Notes: a model not told the origin generated them from the sequence alone. 64,000 nucleotides of DNA from Enterococcus phoeniculicola ATCC BAA-412 (GCF_000407505.1 NZ_ASWE01000001.1:1113324-1177323), one strand, 5' to 3'; positions 24,361-33,525 are shown, numbered from the stretch's first letter. Translations and numbers: made by a program.

Positions 24361-25014
24361 ATGAGTGTTCAGGATTTTATGACAAAAAATTTAATTGTGG
24401 TTCAACCCAACACCAAAATTTTTGATGCGGTTGATTTGATGAAAAAAAATGATATTCACCGATTACCAGTTGTGGAAAATGACCATTTGGTGGGGCTCAT
24501 CACAGAAGGAACCATTCAAGAAGCCTTGCCTTCAAAAGCAACAAGTTTAAGTGTATATGAAGTAAACTATTTATTAAATAAAACAACTGTTGCAGATGTC
24601 ATGGTAAAAAATGTACAAACGATCGTTCCAGAAGCTTTATTAGAAGAAGGCATTAGCTTAATGAGAAAAAATAATGTCGGTGTCCTTCCTGTAGTAGATA
24701 CAAAAGAAAATCTGGTTGGAATTATTACAAATAATGATATTTTCGATGCTTTCTTAAAAATCACTGGCTATAATGATGGAGGAACACGCGTACAAATTCA
24801 AATCATAGATGACCATAAAGGTATTTTGGCTGATTTGACCAGACTTTTAGCAGACAATGATTTCAGTATCCTCACCATTGTTGTGAATAGAAAAGAACTG
24901 GAAACGATTGTTGAGTTGCAGGTGCAAACAAGAGAAGCGCAAAAAGTTCAGCAATTACTACAAGAAGCTGGTTATCAAGTTTTGGAAGCTGTGCTAACAA
25001 ATACTAAAGAATAA
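24361..25014 (+). CDS. CBS pair and ACT domain protein (AcuB-like)
   Basis: 217 residues. Two CBS repeats (about 1-60 and 75-135: MTKNLIVVQPNTKIFDAVDLM, VMVKNVQTIVPEALLEEGISLM), then an ACT domain (about 140-215: RVQIQIIDDHKGILADLTRLLADNDFSIL). CBS pairs bind adenosyl nucleotides and ACT domains bind amino acids, so a regulatory sensor role for the transporter is a reasonable inference. It starts 3 bases after livF, in the same operon. The same arrangement occurs in streptococci, from memory. Confidence 0.85.
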   Translation: MSVQDFMTKNLIVVQPNTKIFDAVDLMKKNDIHRLPVVENDHLVGLITEGTIQEALPSKATSLSVYEVNYLLNKTTVADVMVKNVQTIVPEALLEEGISLMRKNNVGVLPVVDTKENLVGIITNNDIFDAFLKITGYNDGGTRVQIQIIDDHKGILADLTRLLADNDFSILTIVVNRKELETIVELQVQTREAQKVQQLLQEAGYQVLEAVLTNTKE

Positions 25015-25025
25015 GAAACTAATGA

Positions 25026-25191
25026 AGGTGTGGAATAACTAATTAAGTTATTCCACACCTTTGTAAACTCTTAATAAACGGCGGGAACAGAAGCAACTCC
25101 TTCGAAAATAAGCTGAAATTCCCAAAGATTTGAGGAACAATCTTCGTGAATTCCTTCTTATTTCTCGGAGCTGAACACTTCTGTCCCGACC
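25026..25191 (+). repeat. Composite intergenic repeat, copy 4 (full length)
   Basis: 166 bp. The palindrome module is a perfect 15-bp stem (25026-25040 with 25046-25060, loop AATTA) and also ends the liv operon. After TAAACTCTTAATAAAC comes the hairpin module: GGCGGGAACAGAAG at 25080-25093 facing CTTCTGTCCCGACC at 25178-25191, followed by a T run. It matches copy 1 in order and length. Confidence 0.75.
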
Positions 25192-25265
25192 TCATTGTTT
25201 TTTTGTTCCTTAGTTTTAATACAAATGAGTGGGAATATGGTAAAATAAGCAACGAGGTGAAAAGG

Positions 25266-25499
25266 ATGTCAAAAAAAAATAAAGATATTGAAGTACGTGT
25301 AGAAGAAACAAAAAAAAGAGTAAATGGACAAGAAATTGATGTGACCCAATTATTCATCGGTAAAAAAATGATTGGTGAAGTGTTAACAAATGATGCAAAA
25401 CATTTTGAAATCTTCATGGATAATGAATCTCAAGGGGTTTTTAAAACCTTGGATGAGGCGTTAGAATCCGTCATTCGCCAATGGAATTTACACGATTAA
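25266..25499 (+). CDS. DUF2969 family protein
   Basis: 77 residues, charged, no membrane segment: MSKKNKDIEVRVEE, then VTQLFIGKKMIGEV, FEIFMDN and ALESVIRQWNLHD. This matches the small DUF2969 family of Lactobacillales; function unknown. AGGTGAAAAGG precedes the ATG at 25266. Monocistronic, with a tRNA promoter 31 bases after its stop. Confidence 0.75.
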   Translation: MSKKNKDIEVRVEETKKRVNGQEIDVTQLFIGKKMIGEVLTNDAKHFEIFMDNESQGVFKTLDEALESVIRQWNLHD

Positions 25500-25530
25500 A
25501 AAAATAACTAAAAAAAATTGAAATTTCCTC

Positions 25531-25559
25531 TTGCAATAAGATGCTTTTTTATGTATTAT
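25531..25559 (+). promoter_or_regulatory. Promoter of the tRNA-Tyr/Gln pair
   Basis: TTGCAA at 25531-25536, 17-bp spacer, TATTAT at 25554-25559, 29 bases before the tRNA-Tyr 5' end. Confidence 0.8.
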
Positions 25560-25588
25560 AACTAAGTCAGGTTTTTTACTAGACTTTT

Positions 25589-25672
25589 GGAGGAATAGCG
25601 AAGTGGCTAAACGCGACGGACTGTAAATCCGTTCCTTAGGGTTCAGTGGTTCGAATCCACTTTCCTCCACCA
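25589..25672 (+). tRNA. tRNA-Tyr (GTA)
   Basis: 84 nt with a long variable arm (class II). The acceptor stem GGAGGAA pairs with TTCCTCC, the anticodon GTA is at 25623-25625, the T loop is GGTTCGAATCC, and CCA is encoded at 25670-25672. Confidence 0.97.
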
Positions 25673-25673
25673 T

Positions 25674-25745
25674 TGGGGTATAGCCAAGCGGTAAGGCAAG
25701 GGACTTTGACTCCCTCATGCGTTGGTTCGAATCCAGCTACCCCAG
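25674..25745 (+). tRNA. tRNA-Gln (TTG)
   Basis: 72 nt. TGGGGTA pairs with TACCCCA, anticodon TTG at 25706-25708, T loop GGTTCGAATCC. It begins one base after tRNA-Tyr, so both come from one transcript. CCA is not encoded and must be added afterwards. Confidence 0.96.
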
Positions 25746-25750
25746 TTTTC

Positions 25751-25777
25751 AACCGAATCATTTGATTCGGTTTTTTT
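25751..25777 (+). terminator. Terminator of the tRNA pair
   Basis: AACCGAATCA pairs with TGATTCGGTT around a 2-nt gap, followed by a T run. Confidence 0.9.
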
Positions 25778-25802
25778 GTTGCTTTTTTCTAATAATCATT
25801 AG

Positions 25803-25831
25803 TTGCTCAATCTGCTTTTTTGCGCTAAAGT
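25803..25831 (+). promoter_or_regulatory. Candidate promoter of the 57-residue ORF
   Basis: TTGCTC at 25803-25808, 17-bp spacer, TAAAGT at 25826-25831. Confidence 0.45.
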
Positions 25832-25869
25832 AGGGTTAAGAAATCAATTAATGAAGTGGGGGAAATGTG

Positions 25870-26043
25870 ATGGGAATAAAAGATAAAATTACAGAAGCGT
25901 CAGAAAAAATTTATGATTTAATCAAAGAAGATAAGTATAGTGTTGAAGTAAATCTTCTAAAAAAAGGAACAAAATCAACCTCAACAGTAAAAACAAAACG
26001 GCCAACTAATCATACCAAGAAATGGCGAGCTAAAAATAGGTAA
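25870..26043 (+). CDS. Small basic hypothetical protein, 57 residues
   Basis: MGIKDKITEASEKIYDLIKE, then a Lys/Arg/Thr-rich second half ending KKWRAKNR. No membrane segment. The ATG at 25870 follows GTGGGGGAAATG. A promoter-like sequence lies upstream and a strong terminator (26102-26131) downstream, so it forms its own small transcription unit. I do not recognise the family. Confidence 0.55.
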   Translation: MGIKDKITEASEKIYDLIKEDKYSVEVNLLKKGTKSTSTVKTKRPTNHTKKWRAKNR

Positions 26044-26101
26044 ATAAAATCAACCGAAGCAGATTGAAATGTAAGATGAGACCCAAACGTTAGACTTTTT
26101 T

Positions 26102-26131
26102 CGGAGTAGAATTCACTACTCCGTTTTTTTT
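26102..26131 (+). terminator. Terminator after the small ORF
   Basis: CGGAGTAG at 26102-26109 pairs with CTACTCCG at 26116-26123, followed by eight T. Confidence 0.88.
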
Positions 26132-26491
26132 GTTGCTCCTGCGACGCTCCCTCACAGATTGTTTGCTCAGAATTCTTCCACCACCAGCTTAATTGCCAAT
26201 GCCTTTTAAGATTCTCAGGCTATCAAGAAGCGACTCTTGGTAGTCTAAGATTCTCGTAAAATCATTAACCAGCCGTCAGAAAGATAGGCTTGCACAACTT
26301 GAAATTTAAATCCGCATTATATTTTGCCATATAAAAAACCCCTTATCTTAGATTTTTGGTCTAACTTAAGAGGTTCAGCATACTACTCACTACTCCAGTC
26401 TATTTTTTTACTTTTAGTTCGTATATAATCGCATGCCTGAAAAAAATAGTAGTCTGTCTATAAAAAGAAGGTGCTCCTTGCGTTTACTCCT
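26132..26491. other. Unassigned region before the TetR gene
   Basis: With 26044-26131 this makes a 448-base gap without a supported gene. It holds a minus-strand terminator at 26332-26375 about 115 bases beyond the tetR stop. No ORF longer than about 20 codons looks real on either strand. It could be a long tetR 3' region or a decayed gene. Confidence 0.5.
26332..26375 (-). terminator. Minus-strand terminator downstream of tetR
   Basis: A 16-position imperfect stem (about 13 paired) between 26337-26352 and 26360-26375. On the minus strand it is followed by TTTTTTATAT, so it ends transcription coming from the TetR gene. Confidence 0.65.
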
Positions 26492-27097
26492 CTATTTCTC
26501 AACATCGATTCCTAAAACTGTTAAATGGCCATTTCCAACAAGCTTAATCACTAAACGAGCTAAATGATTAGGGGACATATCTGTATCACTTGTTATCCAC
26601 CAGTGAAGCGTCCCAATAAAGATAGATGTCATATATTCAATAATAAAATCCATGGGAACTTCTATATCATTTTCTGTGATACGAAGCTGACTAAAGATAT
26701 GATCATATTTGTCATATAAAATATCCGCTAATTTTTTTCTAAGTAATTCATTTGAAGAGCCGTCCATAATTGTTAAAAAGAACTTTTTATTTTCATGAAT
26801 TTTTATATAGATTCCTGTCAACACGATTTCTACTTTTTTTATCTTTAATTTATTTCCTTCAATCAACTGTTCTGGATCTAATACAGAGGTAAATGCAGCA
26901 ACAGCTAAATCAAAAATTCGTTCATATAAATCTGGTTTGTCTTTGAAATGTGAATAAAATGTTGCTCGATTTATCATCGCCTCATCCGCAATGTCTTGAA
27001 TTGTCACATTCTCATAGCCCTTTTCTTCCACTAAACGAATAAACGCTTCAATAATCATTTTATTTGTTCGCTTGACACGTAAATCTGTCTTCTTCAC
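26492..27097 (-). CDS. TetR family transcriptional regulator
   Basis: 201 residues. The N-terminal HTH reads VTIQDIADEAMINRATFYSHFKDKPDLYERIF, a full TetR signature. The C-terminal part (about 75-195) is helical and matches the TetR-C type with FIIEYMTSIFIGTLHWWI. Divergent from the 1414-residue gene with a 181-base shared control region, so it probably regulates that gene and itself. Confidence 0.9.
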   Translation of the reverse strand: MKKTDLRVKRTNKMIIEAFIRLVEEKGYENVTIQDIADEAMINRATFYSHFKDKPDLYERIFDLAVAAFTSVLDPEQLIEGNKLKIKKVEIVLTGIYIKIHENKKFFLTIMDGSSNELLRKKLADILYDKYDHIFSQLRITENDIEVPMDFIIEYMTSIFIGTLHWWITSDTDMSPNHLARLVIKLVGNGHLTVLGIDVEK

Positions 27098-27119
27098 TCT
27101 GTGAACCCCCTAACAAATT

Positions 27120-27249
27120 AATCAACAATCAAAAGTATTTTGTTGCTTATCTCACAAATCAGCTAGAATTGCGTATTGTATTTCTCCCATTTTCTCACTA
27201 AACTGTACATAAGTAGTATATCAGACACTTTGTTAGATAATCAACAATC
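27120..27249. promoter_or_regulatory. Candidate TetR operator pair in the divergent control region
   Basis: The 11-mer AATCAACAATC occurs twice, at 27120-27130 (23 bases from the tetR start) and 27239-27249 (30 bases from the activase start). The second lies in TTGTT...AACAA, an imperfect inverted repeat at 27231-27247; the first is next to a TTTTGTTG segment. Confidence 0.5.
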
Positions 27250-27278
27250 TGTCGTAAAAAAGGAAGTAGGGGAAAGAT

Positions 27279-30200
27279 ATGACATTACGCGCAGGAATCG
27301 ATGTCGGTTCAACTACTGTAAAACTGGTTATTCTAGATGAAAAGAATGCAACCGTCTTTGCAAAGTACGAGCGGCATTATTCAGATGTAAAAGCAGCAAC
27401 TGAACGTGTATTAAAAGAAGCAAAAGAACTTATTCAAAATCAAACACTTACTATGAACATTACTGGCTCTGGTGGTATGGGGCTAGCAGATGTATTAGAA
27501 ATTCCGTTTGTCCAAGAAGTCATTGCTTGTACAAAAACAGTAGAAGAAATCATTCCGGAAACAGATGTTGCCATTGAGTTGGGTGGAGAAGATGCCAAGA
27601 TTACCTTTTTTGAAGGGGCACTTGAACAACGTATGAATGGAAGCTGTGCTGGAGGAACTGGTGCCTTTATAGACCAAATGGCTGTTTTGTTAAAAACAGA
27701 TGCCAATGGTGTAAATGAACTGGCAAAAAATTATCAAACCCTTTATCCAATTGCTTCTCGTTGTGGTGTATTTGCTAAGACAGATGTTCAACCATTAATT
27801 AATGAAGGTGCCGCAAAAGAAGATATTGCTGCGAGTATTTTTCAGGCAGTCGTAAATCAAACAATTGCAGGACTGGCCTCTGGACGCAAGATAAAAGGGA
27901 AGATTGCCTTCTTAGGCGGCCCACTTTTCTTTATGTCCGAATTACGTAAACGATTTATTGAAACCTTGGATATTCAACCAGAAAATGTCATTTTCCCTGA
28001 AAATCCTCAGCTGTTCGTTGCGATGGGAGCGGCACTATATTCCGAATCAGCAGAAGAAAAAACACTGACTGATTTACTAGACAATCTGTTAAACGGGAAT
28101 CAGGAACAATTAAGCCCATCTGATACTTTAGAGCCACTATTTCATGATGAACAGGAATTGGCAGACTTTCGGAAACGACATAGTCAGGCACAAGCAAGTG
28201 AAAAAGAATTAGCTTCCCATACGGGCGTTACTTTTTTAGGCATTGATGCGGGATCTACCACAACAAAAGTGACGCTTATTGACGAGGATGGAAATCTCTT
28301 ATTTTCTTTTTACGGAAATAATCAGGGGCAACCCTTGGAAACAACAATGAGTGTTTTAAAAGACCTGTATAAAAAAATGCCTAAGGATACGTTTATTGGA
28401 AAAGCAGCCGTTACAGGCTATGGTGAGCATTTAATCAAAAATGCCCTAAAAGTTGATATTGGCGAAGTCGAAACAATGGCTCACTACAAAGCAGCCAATC
28501 ATTTTCAACCGGGTGTAGATTTCATTTTAGATATTGGCGGACAAGATATGAAAGCCATGACTATCAAAGACGGTGTGTTATCCTCCATTCAGTTGAATGA
28601 AGCATGTTCTTCTGGCTGTGGCTCATTTATTGAGACCTTTGCAAAATCCTTGAATTACGACGTAAAAGATTTCGCACTGGCAGCATTAGAATCTCGAAAA
28701 CCCGTGGATTTGGGCTCTCGTTGTACAGTTTTTATGAATTCAAAAGTAAAACAAGTTCAAAAAGAAGGCGCCTCTGTTGGGGATATTTCTGCAGGACTTT
28801 CCTACTCAGTTATTAAGAATGCGATTTATAAAGTAATTAAGATTCGCCGTCCGGAAGAACTCGGTAAAAAAATTGTCTGTCAAGGCGGGACATTTTATAA
28901 TGAAGCGGTTTTACGTGCCTTTGAGCAAATTAGTGAACGCGAAGTTGTACGACCTTCTATCGCTGGATTAATGGGGGCATATGGTGCAGCTCTTATCGCT
29001 CTTGAAGATTATCAAATAGGAGAAGAGACAACAACGCTTTCATCCAAAGAGCTGGACGAATTTACAGCTGAAAAAGAGTTTACCCATTGTGGTCTTTGCG
29101 AAAACAATTGTATGCTTACTGTTACTGTTTTTTCTGATGGACGTCAGTTTGTGACTGGAAATCGTTGTGAACGCGGCGCACGCATTAAGATTAAGCGAGA
29201 AGACAGAAAAGTGAATCTTGTTGATTATAAATACCGTCGACTGTTTAAATATCGCGCGCTTCGTAAAAAAGATGCCGTTCGAGGAGTAATCGGCATCCCT
29301 CGAGTGTTAAATATGTATGAAAATTATCCATTATGGCATACATTTTTTACTGATTTAGGTTTTAGAGTTGAACTTTCTCCTCGCTCAAATAAAGATTTAT
29401 ACGAAAAAGGAATGGATACAATCCCGAGTGATACTGCTTGTTATCCCGCAAAAATTGCTCATGGACATATTCAGGCACTTATTGACTCAGGTGTTCCAAA
29501 AATTTTCTATCCAGGGATTATCTTTGAACGTCAAGAATCTGCCAGTGCGGAAAATCACTTTAACTGTCCAATTGTACAAAGTTACCCTGATGTTCTCAGA
29601 AATAATGTAGACGATATTCGAGAGGGCAAAGTTGATTACCGAAACCCATTTTTGAATTTAGCAAATGAAGAATCGATGGTAGGTGTTTTAACGAAAACAT
29701 TTGCTGACTTGGGTATCTCAGAAGGAGATATTGCAAAAGCGCTTCGCCATGGTTTTGAAGAGCTAGATGCTTTTAAACGGGATATTCAGCAAAAAGGGGA
29801 AGAAACCCTGACTATGCTCAATCAAACAGGTCAACGAGGAATTGTAATTTCTGGACGGCCTTATCATTTAGACCCTGAAATTAATCACGGAATTGCGGAA
29901 GTCATCACACAAGAAGGATTCCATGTATTAACTGAAGATAGCATCTCTCATCTAAGTGATGTGGGCAATCTGCGTGTAGTCAATCAATGGGTTTATCACT
30001 CTAGATTGTATGCTGCTGCCCGAGTAGTCGCTAAGTCAAAAAATTTAGAGCTTGTTCAATTAAATTCATTTGGTTGCGGGATAGACGCGGTGACCACCGA
30101 TCAGGTAGAAGAAATTATGGATCAATACGGAAAAATTTATACAGTACTTAAAATTGATGAAGGATCAAATTTAGGAGCTATTCGTATTCGTCTGCGTTCG

Positions 30201-31523
30201 TTGAAAGCGGCCGTAGGGGAAAGAGAAAAAATGAATTTTGAACCCGTACAGCGCTATGAAGAACCTGAAAAAATTGTCTTTACTAAAGAGATGAAAGAAA
30301 AACATACATTGTTACTTCCTATGCTAAGTCCTATTCATCAAAGTGGACTCGTTGATGTTGCCTTACAGGCTTCAGGCTATAATGTGGTCTGTTTACCTGC
30401 AAAAGATAATCAGGCAGTTGATATCGGCTTAAAATACGTAAATAATGATGCCTGCTATCCTGCTATTATTTCCATTGGACAATTAGTCGAAGCACTACAA
30501 AGTGGCGAATATGATATAGAAAATACAAGTGTGATGATGACACAAACTGGAGGGGGCTGCCGCGCAACAAACTATATTCCTTTATTGAGAAAAGCGCTAA
30601 ATGACGCGGGATTTGAGCATGTACCCGTTGTTTCAATTTCTATGGGGAATAAAGGTGTGGAATCAAATCCTGGCTTCAAGTTTACCTTGCCAATGCTAAA
30701 ACGTGTCGCTGTCGCTTTCTTATACGGGGACTTATTTGAACGAGTTGTCTATCGTACAAGACCTTATGAGCTAGAAGCTGGAACGATTGATAAGCTGCAT
30801 GAACAGTGGATTCAACGGATTGAACCGAATATTCGGAGTGGTTCTCTAACTGCTTTCAACAGAAATATGAAGAAAATTGTTCGGGAATTTGATGAAATCC
30901 CATTATCTGATGAAGTGAAACCAAAAGTCGGAATTGTTGGCGAAATACTCGTGAAATATTCTCCAACAGCTAATAATGATATTGTTCGGCTCTTAGAAGC
31001 TGAGGGGGCTGAGGCTATCGTTCCTGACATTGTGGGATTCATGAACTACTCTTTATATAATCAAATTTGGAAGTACGATAATTTAGGAATGTCTAAACAA
31101 AGTAAGCTTGTGGCACAGTTTGCTATCCGTCTAATTGAAATGGTTGAAAAACCTATGGATAAGGCGTTAAGAAATTCTAAACGTTTTGATGGAATTAACT
31201 CCATTTATGATATGGCAGAAGATGCAGAAAAGATTTTATCTATAGGAAATCATACCGGTGAAGGGTGGTTCTTAACGGGAGAAATGATTGAACTGTTAAA
31301 ATCAAATGTAAACAATATCGTTTGTATGCAACCCTTTGGCTGTCTACCTAACCACGTTGTTGGAAAAGGGGTCATTAAAGAATTACGGCGTCAATATCCC
31401 AATGCTAATATTGCGGCCATTGATTACGATCCGGGTGTCTCTTTAGTAAACCAATTAAACAGAATTCGTTTGATGATGGCGACTGCCAATAAAATGTTGG
31501 AAAAAGAAAAATTGAAAAACTAG
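27279..31523 (+). CDS. Tandem acyl-CoA dehydratase activase-like protein
   Basis: 1414 residues. Two BadF/BcrA-type ASKHA ATPase domains in tandem: domain 1 (about 1-265, [14 protein letters not shown]) and domain 2 (about 318-590, [16 protein letters not shown]). Each has the two Cys that hold the bridging [4Fe-4S] cluster in HgdC-type activators ([10 protein letters not shown] near 123 and SRCGVF near 160; CSSGCGSF near 442 and SRCTVF near 481). Then GLCENNC near 604, a DUF2229 region (about 655-900), and a C-terminal region like the dehydratase D subunit (ACYPAI near 1055, [11 protein letters not shown] near 1091). Related proteins use ATP to reduce 2-hydroxyacyl-CoA dehydratases, but no dehydratase subunits or CoA-transferase are nearby. 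Target and reaction are unknown. Confidence 0.85.
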   Translation: MTLRAGIDVGSTTVKLVILDEKNATVFAKYERHYSDVKAATERVLKEAKELIQNQTLTMNITGSGGMGLADVLEIPFVQEVIACTKTVEEIIPETDVAIELGGEDAKITFFEGALEQRMNGSCAGGTGAFIDQMAVLLKTDANGVNELAKNYQTLYPIASRCGVFAKTDVQPLINEGAAKEDIAASIFQAVVNQTIAGLASGRKIKGKIAFLGGPLFFMSELRKRFIETLDIQPENVIFPENPQLFVAMGAALYSESAEEKTLTDLLDNLLNGNQEQLSPSDTLEPLFHDEQELADFRKRHSQAQASEKELASHTGVTFLGIDAGSTTTKVTLIDEDGNLLFSFYGNNQGQPLETTMSVLKDLYKKMPKDTFIGKAAVTGYGEHLIKNALKVDIGEVETMAHYKAANHFQPGVDFILDIGGQDMKAMTIKDGVLSSIQLNEACSSGCGSFIETFAKSLNYDVKDFALAALESRKPVDLGSRCTVFMNSKVKQVQKEGASVGDISAGLSYSVIKNAIYKVIKIRRPEELGKKIVCQGGTFYNEAVLRAFEQISEREVVRPSIAGLMGAYGAALIALEDYQIGEETTTLSSKELDEFTAEKEFTHCGLCENNCMLTVTVFSDGRQFVTGNRCERGARIKIKREDRKVNLVDYKYRRLFKYRALRKKDAVRGVIGIPRVLNMYENYPLWHTFFTDLGFRVELSPRSNKDLYEKGMDTIPSDTACYPAKIAHGHIQALIDSGVPKIFYPGIIFERQESASAENHFNCPIVQSYPDVLRNNVDDIREGKVDYRNPFLNLANEESMVGVLTKTFADLGISEGDIAKALRHGFEELDAFKRDIQQKGEETLTMLNQTGQRGIVISGRPYHLDPEINHGIAEVITQEGFHVLTEDSISHLSDVGNLRVVNQWVYHSRLYAAARVVAKSKNLELVQLNSFGCGIDAVTTDQVEEIMDQYGKIYTVLKIDEGSNLGAIRIRLRSLKAAVGEREKMNFEPVQRYEEPEKIVFTKEMKEKHTLLLPMLSPIHQSGLVDVALQASGYNVVCLPAKDNQAVDIGLKYVNNDACYPAIISIGQLVEALQSGEYDIENTSVMMTQTGGGCRATNYIPLLRKALNDAGFEHVPVVSISMGNKGVESNPGFKFTLPMLKRVAVAFLYGDLFERVVYRTRPYELEAGTIDKLHEQWIQRIEPNIRSGSLTAFNRNMKKIVREFDEIPLSDEVKPKVGIVGEILVKYSPTANNDIVRLLEAEGAEAIVPDIVGFMNYSLYNQIWKYDNLGMSKQSKLVAQFAIRLIEMVEKPMDKALRNSKRFDGINSIYDMAEDAEKILSIGNHTGEGWFLTGEMIELLKSNVNNIVCMQPFGCLPNHVVGKGVIKELRRQYPNANIAAIDYDPGVSLVNQLNRIRLMMATANKMLEKEKLKN

Positions 31524-31528
31524 AGTTG

Positions 31529-31565
31529 ACGCTGTTGAAAAGAACCTTTCAACAGCGTTTCTCTA
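31529..31565 (+). terminator. Terminator of the activase gene
   Basis: ACGCTGTTGAAA at 31529-31540 pairs perfectly with TTTCAACAGCGT at 31547-31558, followed by TTCTCT. Confidence 0.85.
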
Positions 31566-31584
31566 CTATCCACTTGAATTACAG

Positions 31585-31613
31585 TTGTTAACCAGGTATA
31601 TACCAGTTATAAT
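31585..31613 (+). promoter_or_regulatory. Promoter with embedded GntR operator
   Basis: TTGTTA at 31585-31590 and a perfect TATAAT at 31608-31613. The 17-bp spacer ACCAGGTATATACCAGT is built around the palindrome GGTATATACC (31595-31604), close to the TGGTATAGACCA sites of NagR/YvoA regulators. Binding here would block RNA polymerase, so the gene probably represses itself. Confidence 0.8.
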
Positions 31614-31647
31614 AGAAACAGAAAATAGATTAGAGGAGGAGACCTAG

Positions 31648-32355
31648 ATGCCTGGAAGTTTACCGGTGTATATACAAATACATGATCAATTAAAAGAAGA
31701 AATTGAAAACGGTGTGTGGAAAATTGGAGATCGTCTTCCTTCTGAACGAGAGCTGTCTGTAAAATTTGGTGTTAGCCGCATGACTTTACGCCAAGCAATT
31801 CAAACACTGTCAGATGAAGGGATTTTGGAACGGAAAATTGGCTCCGGTACATATGTAGCCAGAGAAAAAGTACAAGAAAAAATGACAGGAACTACAAGCT
31901 TCACAGAAATTATGGAATCTCAAAACCGAGTCCCCTCTAGCAAAACTGTTTCTTATTTCATCACCTCACCAAGCTCTAGTGAGATGGACAAATTAAATTT
32001 ATCCAAAAATGACTCTATTTTACGAATGGAACGTATCCGTTATGCTGACGGTGTCCCCATTTGTTTCGAAGTAGCTAGCATACCAAACAAACTTGTTGAA
32101 AAATTCAGCAAGGCAGAAATTACAGATTCTTTTTATCGAACACTCGAAGAAAAAGGCGGAAAAAAAGTGGGACGAGCGAATCAAACCATTTCAGCTATGC
32201 TTGCTTCTGAACGGATTTCAGAATATTTAGAAATTAAACGAGGCGAAGCAATCTTACGTCTGCGACAAATTTCATACTTTGAAGATGGCGTGCCGTTTGA
32301 ATATGTACGTACACAATATGTTGGAAACCGATTTGAATTTTACCTAGAAAAATAA
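31648..32355 (+). CDS. GntR family regulator, HutC/UTRA subfamily
   Basis: 235 residues. N-terminal winged helix (about 5-70: LPVYIQIHDQLKEEIENGVWKIGDRLPSERELSVKFGVSRMTLRQAIQTL) and C-terminal UTRA ligand domain (about 90-232). The overall form resembles NagR/YvoA, which senses glucosamine-6-phosphate, but the ligand is not proven by sequence. It is monocistronic, and no amino-sugar gene is adjacent, so its other targets lie outside the window. AGAGGAGGAG precedes the ATG. Confidence 0.88.
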   Translation: MPGSLPVYIQIHDQLKEEIENGVWKIGDRLPSERELSVKFGVSRMTLRQAIQTLSDEGILERKIGSGTYVAREKVQEKMTGTTSFTEIMESQNRVPSSKTVSYFITSPSSSEMDKLNLSKNDSILRMERIRYADGVPICFEVASIPNKLVEKFSKAEITDSFYRTLEEKGGKKVGRANQTISAMLASERISEYLEIKRGEAILRLRQISYFEDGVPFEYVRTQYVGNRFEFYLEK

Positions 32356-32357
32356 AA

Positions 32358-32405
32358 AATGATCTGCGCCTCTCAGTTTGAGAAAACGCAGATCATTCTT
32401 TTTGT
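32358..32405. terminator. Bidirectional terminator between gntR and yigZ
   Basis: AATGATCTGCG at 32358-32368 pairs with CGCAGATCATT at 32387-32397. T runs lie on both strands, serving the converging genes. Confidence 0.88.
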
Positions 32406-32419
32406 TTAAACGAATTATC

Positions 32420-33052
32420 TCAAGAAACCAATGTCTCTACATAAAGCATAGCTCCTTCTGTAAAGGTAACCTGACCATTTAAAAGATCGGTTACAGTCTC
32501 TTTAAAAATAGGAAGCTGCTCTTCATCTACCATGGCAATAACCGTTACAGCGTCAGTATATAATGTATCTTTGGTTACATAATGATTTAATTCTAAGTAG
32601 TTTTGGATTTTCCCCAACAATGGGTAACTCACTTGAATCATCACTTCTTTTTGTCGAACGCCACGAACAATTCCAACTTCATCCATAGCCTGCGCAACAG
32701 CACCAGAATAGGCACGGATAAGACCGCCTGCCCCTAGCTTAGTTCCTCCAAAATAACGAGTCACTACTGCCAAAACATTGATTACTTCCTTCTTTTTTAA
32801 CACCTCAAGCATAGGAACACCTGCTGTACCACTAGGTTCACCATCATCGCTACTTCTTTGAATCGCATTCTTTTCTCCAAGTACAAATGCACTACAACTA
32901 TGATTAGCTTTCCAATGTTCTTTTTTTATTTCTTGAATGAAGGATTTTGCTTGCTCCTCATTTTCAATTCGTTTTAAAAAGCAGATAAAGCGGGACTTTT
33001 TGATTTCAATCTCAGTTTGATAATCTTCCTTAATTGTAAAATATTGGTTCAT
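32420..33052 (-). CDS. YigZ/IMPACT family protein
   Basis: 210 residues. N-terminal UPF0029 domain with KSRFICFLKRIENEEQAKSFI, SSDDGEPSGTAGVPMLEVL, and VVTRYFGGTKLGAGGLIRAYSGA; C-terminal DUF1949-like ferredoxin-fold domain. The IMPACT homologue in eukaryotes acts in GCN2 control; the bacterial role is not established. The start at 33052 has GAGAGGTGA upstream on the minus strand. Divergent from the DUF7662-like gene. Confidence 0.9.
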   Translation of the reverse strand: MNQYFTIKEDYQTEIEIKKSRFICFLKRIENEEQAKSFIQEIKKEHWKANHSCSAFVLGEKNAIQRSSDDGEPSGTAGVPMLEVLKKKEVINVLAVVTRYFGGTKLGAGGLIRAYSGAVAQAMDEVGIVRGVRQKEVMIQVSYPLLGKIQNYLELNHYVTKDTLYTDAVTVIAMVDEEQLPIFKETVTDLLNGQVTFTEGAMLYVETLVS

Positions 33053-33114
33053 GACTTCACCTCTCGTATTTTTAGTATAGGAAAAAAGAATCCAACTTTC
33101 AACTTTGTAATTGT

Positions 33115-33142
33115 TTGCACCATTTTTATTTTGTGGGATAAT
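33115..33142 (+). promoter_or_regulatory. Promoter of the DUF7662-like gene
   Basis: TTGCAC at 33115-33120, 16-bp spacer, GATAAT at 33137-33142. Confidence 0.6.
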
Positions 33143-33167
33143 AGTAGAAAAGGATGGAGGAACAGCC

Positions 33168-33464
33168 ATGAAGGAGCGAGCAAAAAAATACGATACAATT
33201 ACCGATTATTTACGAGATAATGGCGGATCACAGGTTACACTCACATTTACTCAATTTGACGAGCTGCTTTTTCCTCATTCCGGCTTACCAAAAACTGCAC
33301 GTAACGAAACAGATTGGTGGGCAAATGACTATCGTCATCCAGAAAAAGGGGCGTATGGTTGGCTAAACGCAGGCTACGAAGTTGTTCAAGTCAATCTTCA
33401 AAAAGAATATGTTGTTTTTAATCAGTTAGTAAAATCGAATTGGTTTTCTCATTCATTTAAATAA
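33168..33464 (+). CDS. DUF7662-like small protein
   Basis: 98 residues, soluble. The pattern YDTITDYLRDNGGSQVTLTFTQFDELL, then LPKTARNETDWWANDY and AYGWLNAGYEVVQVN, is the WWAN/WLNAG arrangement I associate with DUF7662. Function unknown; the family is small and scattered across bacteria. TGGAGG at 33155-33160 sets the ATG at 33168. Its terminator runs into the comFA start region. Confidence 0.6.
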   Translation: MKERAKKYDTITDYLRDNGGSQVTLTFTQFDELLFPHSGLPKTARNETDWWANDYRHPEKGAYGWLNAGYEVVQVNLQKEYVVFNQLVKSNWFSHSFK

Positions 33465-33468
33465 ATCG

Positions 33469-33525
33469 ATCACCTCAAAAAAGAAACGTCCATTTTGCGT
33501 ATATTTCTTTTGAGGTGATTTTTTT
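33469..33525 (+). terminator. Terminator that contains the comFA ribosome binding site
   Basis: ATCACCTCAAAA...AAGAAA (33469-33486) pairs with TTTCTTTTGAGGTGAT (33504-33519), followed by TTTTTTT. GAGGTGA at 33512-33518 in the descending arm is also the Shine-Dalgarno site of comFA, whose ATG is at 33526. Confidence 0.85.

Noticed and set aside
25674-25745. tRNA-Gln as a pseudogene because CCA is missing
   Set aside because: All stems, the loop sequences and the anticodon are intact; CCA can be added after transcription, and the preceding tRNA shares the transcript.
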